Positions 42,816 through 51,228 of a stretch of 64,000 nt of DNA are shown here, in pieces. The stretch is from Pelagicoccus enzymogenes. Its GTDB lineage: Bacteria; Verrucomicrobiota; Verrucomicrobiia; Opitutales; Opitutaceae. The stretch spans positions 7,501 through 71,500 of the forward strand of contig NZ_JACYFG010000006.1 of the NCBI RefSeq assembly GCF_014803405.1, in the 5' to 3' direction. The notes beneath the pieces are model-generated. The model saw nothing but the letters and a program-made list of their open reading frames with translations, was not told the origin of the DNA and ran no database searches. The translations under genes were made by a program, and so were the position numbers. Within the stretch, counting starts at the first letter, position 1, and each line of letters begins with the position of its first letter.

Positions 42816-44066
42816 CTACACGGAGCGGAAGATAAGGGAGGCGTTTTGCCCGCCGAAGCCCAAGCTGTTGCTCATGGTGATGCTTAGCTTCGCTTCGCGA
42901 GCTTCGTTCGGCACGTAGTCGAGATCGCAATCCGGATCCGGCGTCTGCAAGTTCATAGTCGGAGCGACCTTGCCCTCTTGCAGCATCTTCGCGCAAGCCA
43001 CGGACTCGATTCCCCCTGCCGCGCCGAGCAGGTGCCCAGTCATGGACTTGGTGGAGCTGATCATAAGCTTGTCCGCATGAGCGCCGAAAAGACCGCGAAC
43101 CGCCGCCGTTTCGAACTTGTCGTTGTAAGGAGTCGAGGTGCCGTGAGCGTTGATGTACTCGACTTGCTCCGCGTTGAGGTTGGCGGACTTGAGAGCCCGC
43201 TTCATGGCCGAAATGAGGCCCTTTCCTTCCGGATGCGGGGCAGTGATGTGGTTAGCGTCACAAGATGCACCGTAGCCGGCAACCTCGCATATGATATTCG
43301 CGCCCCGCTTCTTGGCGTGCTCCAGAGATTCGATAACGATGATTCCAGCGCCCTCGCCCATTACGAATCCATCACGTCCAGAATCGAACGGACGGCTGGC
43401 ATGCTCTGGGTCGTCGTTATTGGTCGACATGGCCTTCATCGAGCAGAAGCCCGCGAAGGATAGCGGAGTGATCGTCGCCTCGCTTCCGCCACAGATCATA
43501 ACGTCCGCTTCGCCAAGTCGGATGGTCTTGAGAGCCTCGCCGATGGCGTGGGCTCCGGTGGCGCAAGCGCTGACGATGGAGAAGTTAGGTCCCATGGCTC
43601 CGTACTCGATAGCGAGCACGCCAGATGCCATGTTGGAAATAAGGGCGGGGATCAGGAAAGGCGAAACCTTGCGCGGTCCGCTCTCGAGGAGCTTTTTCGC
43701 GTTTTGCTCCATAGTATCCATTCCTCCGATACCGGAACCGACGAATACACCGATACGCTCGGGGTCCTCCTTGTCGAACTCGAGTCCCGATTGGGCGACC
43801 GCTTCTTTCGCCGCCGCGAAGGCGAACTGCACGAAGCGGTCGTTGCGACGCGCTTCCTTGGGATCCATAGCGGCAGCGGGATCGAAGTCGCGCACTTGCC
43901 CGCCGATCTTGCAGGTAAACTTCTCCGTGTCGAAGGCGTCGACGCGGCTGATACCGTTCTTGCCCGCGATCAGGCCATTGAAGAAGCTATCGACATCCAA
44001 GCCGATAGGGGTGATGGCGCCCAGGCCAGTCACTACCACTCTTTGATTATCCGGCAATTCGCTCAT
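42816..44066 (-). CDS. fabF: 3-oxoacyl-ACP synthase II
   Basis: 416 residues. The KAS II enzyme condenses malonyl-ACP with the growing acyl-ACP. The catalytic triad is present: Cys in SIVSACATGAHAIGEA, His in EYINAHGTSTPYND, and the second His in STKSMTGHLLGAAG. The N-terminus VVVTGLGAITPIG supports ATG 44066; the frame is open 17 codons upstream without conserved sequence. It lies downstream of acpP and upstream of ndk in one cluster. Confidence 0.96.
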   Translation of the reverse strand: MSELPDNQRVVVTGLGAITPIGLDVDSFFNGLIAGKNGISRVDAFDTEKFTCKIGGQVRDFDPAAAMDPKEARRNDRFVQFAFAAAKEAVAQSGLEFDKEDPERIGVFVGSGIGGMDTMEQNAKKLLESGPRKVSPFLIPALISNMASGVLAIEYGAMGPNFSIVSACATGAHAIGEALKTIRLGEADVMICGGSEATITPLSFAGFCSMKAMSTNNDDPEHASRPFDSGRDGFVMGEGAGIIVIESLEHAKKRGANIICEVAGYGASCDANHITAPHPEGKGLISAMKRALKSANLNAEQVEYINAHGTSTPYNDKFETAAVRGLFGAHADKLMISSTKSMTGHLLGAAGGIESVACAKMLQEGKVAPTMNLQTPDPDCDLDYVPNEAREAKLSITMSNSLGFGGQNASLIFRSV

Positions 44067-44155
44067 AGAATGCTGTGGTTTTTGTACGAAAAAGTCGCTT
44101 GAAGCAAAGACTTCCAAGCGACCCTTGTCGAAAATTGAATTTTAAGCTCGGTCGC

Positions 44156-44416
44156 TTACGCGCCAGCCTTGCCGTTGATGTAGCTGATTACATCGCCAAC
44201 AGTCTGCAGCTTTTCAGCGTCGGACTCAGGAATCTCACCGTCGATCTCGTCCTTGAACTCTTCTTCGAAGGCCATGATCAGCTCGACTGTATCGAGAGAG
44301 TCAGCGCCCAAGTCGTCGAGGAAAGATGCACCCGGAGTGATCTGCTCTTCATTCACGTTGAGCTGGTTTACGATGATCTCGGAGACCCGTTGTTCGATTG
44401 TTTTTTCGTCAGCCAT
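44156..44416 (-). CDS. acpP: Acyl carrier protein
   Basis: 86 residues, acidic. The phosphopantetheine attachment Ser stands in [19 protein letters not shown], the classical DSL motif with its acidic recognition helix. It lies between fabG and fabF, as in most bacteria, with 89 bases to fabF and 37 bases from fabG. Typical of the primary fatty-acid ACP and not of polyketide carriers. Confidence 0.97.
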   Translation of the reverse strand: MADEKTIEQRVSEIIVNQLNVNEEQITPGASFLDDLGADSLDTVELIMAFEEEFKDEIDGEIPESDAEKLQTVGDVISYINGKAGA

Positions 44417-44453
44417 TTTCGGTCAAAAAATAAGTTATAAAATCCACGAGGGA

Positions 44454-45200
44454 TCACATCGCCATGCCGCCGTCAACGGTAAAAACTTGGCCCGTGATAT
44501 AATTAGCTTCTTCCGACGCTAAGTACGTGACCATGTTGGCGATATCCGACGCTTCCCCCATGCGCTTGAGAGGAATTTGAGGGAGGATCATGTCCAAGGC
44601 GGAGTCCGCCAGCTTGGAAGTCATGTCCGTCTTGATGAAGCCGGGAGCCACCGCGTTCACCGTGATGCTGCGGGACGCCAGCTCGCGCGCAAGGCTCTTG
44701 GTGAAACCGATCATGCCCGCCTTGGCAGCGGAATAGTTGGTTTGCCCCGCGTTGCCCATGATTCCGGAAACGGAGGTGATGTTGATCACGCGACCGAAAC
44801 GCTTGCGCGTCATCGGGCGAGCGAGGCCCTTAACCCAGTAGAAAACACTGTTCAGATTGGTGGAAACCACGTCTTCCCAGTCTTCTTCGCTCATGCGGAA
44901 AAGCAGGTTGTCGCGGGTGATGCCCGCGTTGTTCACGAGGATGTCGATGTTGCCGTACTCCTCGAGCAATTCCTCGCAGGCCTTGGCCACCGCAACCTTG
45001 TCGCCCACGTCTACAGCCTTCGCGACCGCCTTGCCTCCGGCCGCATTGATCGCTTCCGCAGCAGCTCCGCAGGAGGACTCGGATTGGGAAACGCAAATCA
45101 CTGTTACGCCCTCTTTCGCAAGGGATTCGGCGATCGCGCGACCGATACCGCGGCCAGCTCCGGTTACGAGGGCAACTTTGTTGTCAAAAGTGAGGTTCAT
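44454..45200 (-). CDS. fabG: 3-oxoacyl-ACP reductase
   Basis: 248 residues, short-chain dehydrogenase. The cofactor loop VTGAGRGIGRAIA, the NNAGITRDN motif, and the catalytic Ser (INITSVSG) with Tyr and Lys (NYSAAKAG) are intact. ATG 45200 was chosen, as the Rossmann fold begins six residues later. It reduces 3-oxoacyl-ACP with NADPH. It leads the cluster fabG-acpP-fabF-ndk and is divergent from the pseudouridine synthase gene, with about 175 bases of shared promoter region. Confidence 0.95.
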   Translation of the reverse strand: MNLTFDNKVALVTGAGRGIGRAIAESLAKEGVTVICVSQSESSCGAAAEAINAAGGKAVAKAVDVGDKVAVAKACEELLEEYGNIDILVNNAGITRDNLLFRMSEEDWEDVVSTNLNSVFYWVKGLARPMTRKRFGRVINITSVSGIMGNAGQTNYSAAKAGMIGFTKSLARELASRSITVNAVAPGFIKTDMTSKLADSALDMILPQIPLKRMGEASDIANMVTYLASEEANYITGQVFTVDGGMAM

Positions 45201-45374
45201 AGAATGGGAAAGGTTGCGGTTTTCGAGCTCGACCGCCACGGTCTGGCTACCAAAGGACAAAAAGCACTACGCCTCGCCGGGCACTTGGCAACGATAGTTT
45301 TAGGTAAAGCAATTCTCCCGCATAAGAAACATTGCCACGGCGGGTTTCCCCTGCACGATCTGCCGTTTTTTCCG

Positions 45375-46127
45375 ATGGACTCGCCACAACCGATACGAAC
45401 GCAAAAATTCCTCGCCGACGCCGGCCTTTGCTCGCGGCGCGTAGCCGAGGAGTACATCAAGAACGGGGAAGTCACCATCAACGGCAAAACCGCTGAACTC
45501 GGCTCCAAGGTCATGCCCGGCTCGGACGACGTCCGACTCAATGGACGCCGCGTCAAGGCGAGCCAAAGCAAGAAGCAGCTGGTCATCGCTCTCAACAAGC
45601 CCAAGGGCTTCATCTGCAGCAACGACGATCCTCACAACGAACGCACCGTATTCGACTTGCTGCCAAAAGAATTTGCCGGAGAACGCCTCTTTTGCGCCGG
45701 CCGACTCGACAAGGATTCCGAGGGGTTGCTCATACTCACCAACGACGGCGACCTCGCCAACCGCCTCATGCATCCCTCGAACTTGATCACGAAGCGCTAC
45801 CACGTTTCGCTGAAGCAAGCCTACCCTCGAGCCAAGCTGTTCCGCCTGATGCGGGGTGTAACCGTGGAAGGCGAGAAACTAAAGGTCGAAAAAGCGGTCT
45901 TTGCGGGAGATAAGAACAAAGACGAATCAACGGAGCTGGATCTCGCCATGCACCACGGAAAGAAGCGGGAAATTCGCCGCCTCTTCCAAGCGCTGCATTT
46001 TGACGTGAAAAAGTTAAAGCGGTATCAGATCGGCCGATACAGCATCAAAGGAATGCCCAAAGGCGCCGGCATCGCTCTGACCTCCCGCGAGATCAGCCTG
46101 CTCTTCAAGGCCGACACCGACTTGTAA
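45375..46127 (+). CDS. RsuA/RluB-type rRNA pseudouridine synthase
   Basis: 250 residues. An S4 RNA-binding domain (about 7-55, RTQKFLADAGLCSRRVAEEYI) is followed by the synthase domain with the catalytic Asp in CAGRLDKDSEGLLILTND. HHGKKREIRRLF is the RsuA/RluB/E/F signature near the end. It isomerises a uridine in rRNA; choice among RsuA, RluB and RluF is not possible here. ATG 45375 was chosen since the S4 domain starts directly after it; the frame upstream runs antisense to fabG. Confidence 0.9.
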   Translation: MDSPQPIRTQKFLADAGLCSRRVAEEYIKNGEVTINGKTAELGSKVMPGSDDVRLNGRRVKASQSKKQLVIALNKPKGFICSNDDPHNERTVFDLLPKEFAGERLFCAGRLDKDSEGLLILTNDGDLANRLMHPSNLITKRYHVSLKQAYPRAKLFRLMRGVTVEGEKLKVEKAVFAGDKNKDESTELDLAMHHGKKREIRRLFQALHFDVKKLKRYQIGRYSIKGMPKGAGIALTSREISLLFKADTDL

Positions 46128-46151
46128 ACCTTTCAATCCCAGTTAACGACC

Positions 46152-46880
46152 ATGAAGCTAATAATCGCATCCCTGGCCCTTGCCCTCGCCTCTATCGCTT
46201 CCGCCGCAGACGGCATCCCCGTCTACCTCGATCCCGCGGAAGACTCGCTGCAGGTTGGCGAACTCGAAGCGATCTCCCTCGCCGTCCCCGCCAACTGGCC
46301 CCGCGACGTCGCCGCGATCGAAGGCTGGCAACCCATCTACTACCGCGACGTCTTCGAGGTCTACCTCGACAACAACGACATCGCCAAGGACTTGTCCGCA
46401 AAACCCGGAAGGCCCTACTTGACCGCTCCGTCCAACGAAGCGCCTACCCTCGCCATCGCCACCGACAAGGACAAGATGGACATCATCAGCGTCGACACCT
46501 GGTTCTGCAAAGTGCAGCTCGAAACCATCATCGTAGGCTACATCCCGAGCTCCTCCATCGAGGCGAGCGACATCGTCAACAGCTTGGCCTCCGCCCCCGC
46601 TCCCCAAATGTCCGACCTTCCCGAGGCGGCAGCGGTAACCGAATTGGTGGGACGCTTCGAAAAAACCGGCATGATCGGCAAGAACCGCACCGGAGTCGCC
46701 TACAAGCTTACCGGCTTGGACGGCAAGACGCTCGCATTCGTGGACACCTCGGAAGTCCCCGAGCGGATACACGTCGAGGACTTCATCAAGCGAGAAGTGC
46801 GCGTATCCGGAATCTTGAAACAAACGGAGGAAACCGAAGACGTTATCCTGACTGCCAAATCCATAAAGAATGCGTTCTGA
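46152..46880 (+). CDS. Exported protein of unknown function
   Basis: 242 residues. A clear signal peptide (about 1-19, [13 protein letters not shown]) points to the periplasm. The first half (about 20-135) could be SH3-like beta structure ([28 protein letters not shown]). The last 90 residues ([35 protein letters not shown]) look like an OB-fold domain. No family was identified. It lies 24 bases after the pseudouridine synthase and 52 before folD, probably in one transcript. Confidence 0.72.
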   Translation: MKLIIASLALALASIASAADGIPVYLDPAEDSLQVGELEAISLAVPANWPRDVAAIEGWQPIYYRDVFEVYLDNNDIAKDLSAKPGRPYLTAPSNEAPTLAIATDKDKMDIISVDTWFCKVQLETIIVGYIPSSSIEASDIVNSLASAPAPQMSDLPEAAAVTELVGRFEKTGMIGKNRTGVAYKLTGLDGKTLAFVDTSEVPERIHVEDFIKREVRVSGILKQTEETEDVILTAKSIKNAF

Positions 46881-46932
46881 TACGCCTTCCCATGTCGCCC
46901 TCAATCGTCCTCCTGCAACAAAACTCCTCTTC

Positions 46933-47808
46933 ATGAAACTCATAGACGGAAAAAAGATCTCCCAAGATATCGTATCCGAATTGACCGACTCGGTCGCGAA
47001 AATCGAGGGCGCCAAGCCCTGTATCGCCTTCATTCGCGTCGGCGAAGACCCCGCCTCCGTTTCTTACGTTCGCCAAAAGAACCGCACCGCCGAGGCGATT
47101 GGCATCAAGCCTCTCCTCTTCGAGCTTCCCGAAACCATCACCCAAGAGGAGCTTTTCGCCAAGGTCGACGAGCTCAACGCGGACAGCTCCGTGCACGGCA
47201 TCTTGATCCAGTCCCCGCTTCCCAAGGGACTCGACGAGCAAGCAGCCTTCAACCGTATCGATCCCAACAAGGACGTAGACGGCTTCCATGTGCAAAACGC
47301 CGGCCGCGTAGTCCAAGAGGATCCTGCCGGTTTCGCCTCCTGTACGCCTGCAGGGATCATCGAGATCTGCCAGCGCGAGGGCATTTCACTCGAGGGCAAG
47401 CACGTCGTGGTCATCGGCCGCAGTTTGATCGTGGGCAAGACCTTCGCCCTGCTCGCCATGCAAAAAGGTCCCCACGCCAATGCCACGGTGACCGTTTGCC
47501 ACTCCCGCACCAAAAACCTCCCCGAGGTGGTGCGTGCCGGAGACGTCGTCGTCGCCGCCATCGGCCGTCCCAACTTCGTCACCGCCGACATGGTGAAGGA
47601 GGGGGCAGTCGTGATCGACGTAGGCATCAACCGAGTGGAGGACCCTTCCAAGAAGTCTGGATACAGGCTGGTTGGCGACGTCGATTTCGCAGCCGTCGAA
47701 CCCAAGGCTTCCCGCATCACTCCCGTGCCAGGAGGCGTAGGTCCCATGACAGTGGCGATGCTGATGAAAAACACTTTCAAAGCCCACCAACTTCAGTCAG
47801 GTTCATAG
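46933..47808 (+). CDS. folD: Bifunctional methylenetetrahydrofolate dehydrogenase/cyclohydrolase
   Basis: 291 residues. FolD makes 10-formyl-THF from 5,10-methylene-THF in the cytoplasm. The catalytic Tyr45 and Lys49 stand in [14 protein letters not shown]; the folate loop [12 protein letters not shown] and the NADP region [16 protein letters not shown] and [13 protein letters not shown] follow. The usual GRSNIVGKP appears here as GRSLIVGKT, so the Asn and Pro are changed. All residues for chemistry look intact. ATG 46933 was chosen, as the conserved [10 protein letters not shown] starts there. A receiver-kinase gene follows 34 bases later. Confidence 0.94.
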   Translation: MKLIDGKKISQDIVSELTDSVAKIEGAKPCIAFIRVGEDPASVSYVRQKNRTAEAIGIKPLLFELPETITQEELFAKVDELNADSSVHGILIQSPLPKGLDEQAAFNRIDPNKDVDGFHVQNAGRVVQEDPAGFASCTPAGIIEICQREGISLEGKHVVVIGRSLIVGKTFALLAMQKGPHANATVTVCHSRTKNLPEVVRAGDVVVAAIGRPNFVTADMVKEGAVVIDVGINRVEDPSKKSGYRLVGDVDFAAVEPKASRITPVPGGVGPMTVAMLMKNTFKAHQLQSGS

Positions 47809-47842
47809 CAATCCATCTCTTAAACGCCTTACCGCTTCCTGA

Positions 47843-48979
47843 ATGAGCGAACTTTCTCCTACTCAAGACCTTCCTAAAACCAAGAGCACAGTCCTCGTAG
47901 TCGACGACGAGCCCATCAACATCCAATTGCTGCAACGCAAACTGGAGTGGGACGGAATCACGGTGCTCACTGCGACAAATGGGGAGGCCTGCTTGGAGGT
48001 CGCAAAGGAGGAAAGGCCCGATCTCATCCTTCTCGATGTCATGATGCCGGGCATGGATGGATTCGCAGTCTGCGCTAAGCTGCGCGAAGACAAGCGTACC
48101 AAGGCCATCCCCGTCATTTTCGTAACCGCCCACAATTCCAAAAAGGGCAAGCTCGAGGGACTGGAAGCAGGAGCTGTCGACTACATCACCAAGCCCATCG
48201 ACTTGGACGAGACGATCGCCCGTGTTCGCACGCAGTTGAGCTATCTCGCGATCAACAAGGCAAACGTGGAGCTGACGCGTCGTCTCGGCGAATCCCGTCG
48301 CTCCGCCGCCATCGGCGCCCTCACCCAAGGTATCGCCCACAACTTGAATAACTTGCTCGGCGTGGTAATGGGCTACCTCGAGCTAGCGAAGGTCAACTAC
48401 AAGGACCCGGACAAGGTCCTCAAGAATATCGCTCGCGTCGAATCCGCCTCCAACCGCATCGTCGGTATCATCAAGCAGCTCAGCACCGTCGCCTTCACTA
48501 CGCGGCTTCCCTTGCACGAGATGGGACTCGAGCGCCTCATATCCGGCAGCCTCCGTCGCGCCCAGGAAGACAGCAACCGCGATTACGACGTCGAAGTGCA
48601 AAACCAAGTAGGCGAGGTCTTCATCAAGACCAATATCGAAGCCTTCGAAGACGCCCTGTCGAAACTCGTCATCAACGCTTGGGAAAGCTACGGCCCGGAC
48701 TTCACCGGCGAGCGCCCTATCAACTTAGTCGTCACCCAAGACGAACAAGAAATCGAATTCTCCATCATCGACCAAGGAAGAGGCATCGACCCAGAGGTCG
48801 AGGAGAACATGTTCGAGCCTTTCATCAGCACCAAGAACACAGTGGGTGTAGGCATGGGCCTCACCGTGGCCCGCCACGCAATCCGTACCCTCGGCGGCGA
48901 GATTAGCATCTTGCCAAACGACGACGGACAAGGCGTAACTGCAAAGTTCACCCACCCTATAAACCGAGAAGAGAGCTAG
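47843..48979 (+). CDS. Receiver-histidine kinase hybrid (soluble)
   Basis: 378 residues without membrane segments. An N-terminal receiver domain (about 15-135) has D65 in LILLDVMMPGMDG and K117 in YITKPIDLDE. A dimerisation domain follows with H166 in GIAHNLNNLLGVVMGYL, then an ATP-binding domain with VINAWESYG, DQGRGIDPEVEE and GVGMGLTVARHA. This order, receiver first and kinase second, suits a phosphorelay in which the receiver is the input of the kinase. The partner regulator is not in the neighbourhood. It is placed after folD and before proC. Confidence 0.9.
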   Translation: MSELSPTQDLPKTKSTVLVVDDEPINIQLLQRKLEWDGITVLTATNGEACLEVAKEERPDLILLDVMMPGMDGFAVCAKLREDKRTKAIPVIFVTAHNSKKGKLEGLEAGAVDYITKPIDLDETIARVRTQLSYLAINKANVELTRRLGESRRSAAIGALTQGIAHNLNNLLGVVMGYLELAKVNYKDPDKVLKNIARVESASNRIVGIIKQLSTVAFTTRLPLHEMGLERLISGSLRRAQEDSNRDYDVEVQNQVGEVFIKTNIEAFEDALSKLVINAWESYGPDFTGERPINLVVTQDEQEIEFSIIDQGRGIDPEVEENMFEPFISTKNTVGVGMGLTVARHAIRTLGGEISILPNDDGQGVTAKFTHPINREES

Positions 48980-49030
48980 CCCTATCGTTTGGCCAGCTCC
49001 CTTCCCTGACCTCCCAAGGAGGACCCAACT

Positions 49031-49834
49031 ATGAAAATCGGATTCATCGGAGCCGGCAACATGGGCCGTGCCATCGCTAACGGATTGGTCGCAAAGGGAG
49101 TCTGCAAAGCAGACGCCCTCCAGTGCATCAGCGCCTCAGGAAAAGGCTCTGCCATCATGGCCGAGCAAACCGGAGCGCGGATTGCCGCCAGCAAGAAGGA
49201 GCTTATCGAGCAGTCAGACGTCGTCGTGCTCGCATTCAAGCCCCAGCATCTGGAGACCATTACCGACGAGGAAGCAAAAGCCGCCACCGGGAAGCTTGTG
49301 GTATCCGTCCTGGCAGGACGCACGCTCGCCTCCATGAAGGCTGTTTTCCCAGAGGCCTCCAACCTCGTGCGCGTCATGCCAAATACGCCGTCCCAGATCG
49401 GCAAGGGCGTATCGACCTATTGCTTCGAGCAAACGCCCAGCGATTCACAGCAAGCGGAGGTCAACGAACTTCTCGCATCTCTCGGGACTGCCTATGAAGT
49501 AGCCGAAGACCAATTACACGTCGCGACCGTTATCAACGGCTGCGGCCCAGCTTTCTACTTCCGCATCGGCCAACTCATCAGTGAAGCGGCTGACGCTCGC
49601 GGGCTCGACAAAGACCTTGCCCTCAAGCTAGCCGCCGAAACCGGAATCGGCTCCCTCGAGCTTATGAAAGCCAGCAAACGCGACCCCAAGGACCTGATCG
49701 ACGAAGTGGTTTCGCCAAATGGCGTCACCCACGCCTTGCTCACCAGCTTGGACCGCCAAGGATTTCCCAAGATCATCGACCAATCGATGCAAGATGCGGT
49801 GGACCGCTCCATCGAACTCTCCCAGAGCAAGTAA
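49031..49834 (+). CDS. proC: Pyrroline-5-carboxylate reductase
   Basis: 267 residues. ProC performs the last step of proline synthesis with NADPH. The N-terminal Rossmann motif GFIGAGNMGRAIANGL, VVLAFKPQ, RVMPNTPSQIGKG, the substrate-loop GCGPAFYF and the C-terminal SPNGVTHALL are diagnostic. A good AAGGAGGA ribosome-binding site stands in front of ATG 49031. A bidirectional terminator follows. Confidence 0.95.
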   Translation: MKIGFIGAGNMGRAIANGLVAKGVCKADALQCISASGKGSAIMAEQTGARIAASKKELIEQSDVVVLAFKPQHLETITDEEAKAATGKLVVSVLAGRTLASMKAVFPEASNLVRVMPNTPSQIGKGVSTYCFEQTPSDSQQAEVNELLASLGTAYEVAEDQLHVATVINGCGPAFYFRIGQLISEAADARGLDKDLALKLAAETGIGSLELMKASKRDPKDLIDEVVSPNGVTHALLTSLDRQGFPKIIDQSMQDAVDRSIELSQSK

Positions 49835-49890
49835 ACGAATAGTGCAAACGCTTCGGCAGTCTCGCAAAACGAGCGCGGCTGCCAGCAAAG

Positions 49891-49924
49891 AAAAAGGCCG
49901 CCCATGCTTCATGGACGGCCTTAA
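49891..49924. terminator. Bidirectional terminator between proC and the respiratory operon
   Basis: AAGGCCGCCCATG and CATGGACGGCCTT pair with one mismatch around CTT. T-rich stretches stand at both ends, so it can end both proC and the last cytochrome gene. Confidence 0.85.
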
Positions 49925-49945
49925 AAGTTTCTAAGCTGCGATCGT

Positions 49946-50602
49946 TTAGAAGTACTCAGCCAGCTCGGCGGCTGTCCATGCGCCCCTCGAACCGATATCA
50001 GCACGGATCGTAGCGACCTGCTCTTCGGTGACTTCGCCCGCGCCATTGTCCCAAGATCCGCGGATATGAGAGATGACGGCTGCGATTTCAGCATCGTTGA
50101 GCACTGCCCCAAACGCTGGCATCGCCCCGTTGTAGGTGTTGCCCTTGACTTGGATCTCTCCGCCTAGGCCATGGAGCAAAACCTTGATCGAGATCTCCGG
50201 AGCTCCGGTAACCCACTCCGAGCCGGCAAGCGGCGGGAAAGCTCCTGGCAAGCCTTGGCCCTGACCTTGGTGGCACGCCACGCATTGCTGGGCGTAAATC
50301 TTGGAACCGTCGTAGACGATCGGACCTTCTGGCTCCTTGGGGCGGTTTTTGTAAGCCTCCATCGCGGCGATGTGCTGGCGATCTGCAAGTACGCTCGTTG
50401 AGTCGTACTCCGCGAAGTAGCGGCGTTGATAGAACCAAGCGAAAACGAAAACGATGATCAGGGCAGCGGCTGTAAAAAAGGCAACCGGCGACCCTTCGAT
50501 TCGCTTGCGACGAAGCTGGGCATGCACCCGCAAAACGCTCTCGTCGCTCGCCTTGCTAGCGTCGACTCCTGGCAAATGTGGTTGTTCTTGATCGTCTTGC
50601 AT
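49946..50602 (-). CDS. Membrane-anchored monoheme cytochrome c, last gene of the complex III operon
   Basis: 218 residues. A hydrophilic N-terminus, one membrane helix (about 40-60, AFFTAAALIIVFVFAWFY) and a periplasmic class-I cytochrome domain with CVACHQGQGQG and the Met ligand candidate in GAMPAFG. It matches the cytochrome domain of caa3/CcoP-like subunits but has only one haem. ATG 50602 overlaps the preceding stop in TGATG; GTG 50605 is an alternative start. It should accept electrons from the CcoO-like protein or complex III and hand them to an oxidase; this is inferred from position. Confidence 0.85.
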   Translation of the reverse strand: MQDDQEQPHLPGVDASKASDESVLRVHAQLRRKRIEGSPVAFFTAAALIIVFVFAWFYQRRYFAEYDSTSVLADRQHIAAMEAYKNRPKEPEGPIVYDGSKIYAQQCVACHQGQGQGLPGAFPPLAGSEWVTGAPEISIKVLLHGLGGEIQVKGNTYNGAMPAFGAVLNDAEIAAVISHIRGSWDNGAGEVTEEQVATIRADIGSRGAWTAAELAEYF

Positions 50603-51228
50603 CACTTGTAGGCGAGCTTTTCAGGCGTGGGCGCCTCTTCAATTTCGTAGGCTTGGCTGAGCGCAAGCATGTAGGCCACCAGCGCGTCGGCATCGGCCGA
50701 GGGCACGATTTCGTAACCTTCCTCCACGCGGAACCCTTCTGGAAGATCGAGAGCTCGGTTGGAAGCTTCTCCAACTATCTTTCGCTTCTCGAAGAGGAAC
50801 GCGAAAGGCGGCATGTTGCTTCCTGGAGATGTGATTTCCGGATTGTAGAAATGAAGGTAGTGCCAACCTGCCTCCGTGCGACGGGTTCCGACGTTTGCGA
50901 GGTCAGGGCCAACGCGATTGTAGCCAGTGAATACGGGGCTTTGGTCGATGTAGTCGAGAGGCATGGATTGGCGATCGCCCCAACCTCTTTCGATGTCCGT
51001 ACCCGTTACTGCGATTGTTTGCTGTGTATGACAGTTCACGCATCCCTGTTCTTGGTAGACCTCGCGTCCGCGCAAAGCCAACCCCTCGACCAAAGTAGGC
51101 ACGCGATCCGCGCCCTTGCCGATTGGAGATAGATTGCCGCCCTCTTGAATAGGCTTAACCAGCGTCACCGCCCAAGAGAGCGAGACAATGATCAGCACAC
51201 CAATGAAAATGAAAGGACCTCTGTTCAT
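50602..51228 (-). CDS. CcoO-like membrane-anchored monoheme cytochrome c
   Basis: 208 residues. An N-terminal anchor (about 6-25) is followed by a cytochrome c domain that follows the cbb3 subunit II plan: GREVYQEQGCVNCHTQQT (haem site), GPDLANVGTRRTEAGWHYLH, and the Met ligand in SPGSNMPPFAFLF. The haem site is intact, unlike the metal sites of its CcoN-like partner. The start overlaps the CcoN-like stop in ATGA. In cbb3 oxidases this subunit feeds electrons to subunit I; here it may instead relay electrons between complex III and the last cytochrome c. Confidence 0.88.
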   Translation of the reverse strand: MNRGPFIFIGVLIIVSLSWAVTLVKPIQEGGNLSPIGKGADRVPTLVEGLALRGREVYQEQGCVNCHTQQTIAVTGTDIERGWGDRQSMPLDYIDQSPVFTGYNRVGPDLANVGTRRTEAGWHYLHFYNPEITSPGSNMPPFAFLFEKRKIVGEASNRALDLPEGFRVEEGYEIVPSADADALVAYMLALSQAYEIEEAPTPEKLAYK

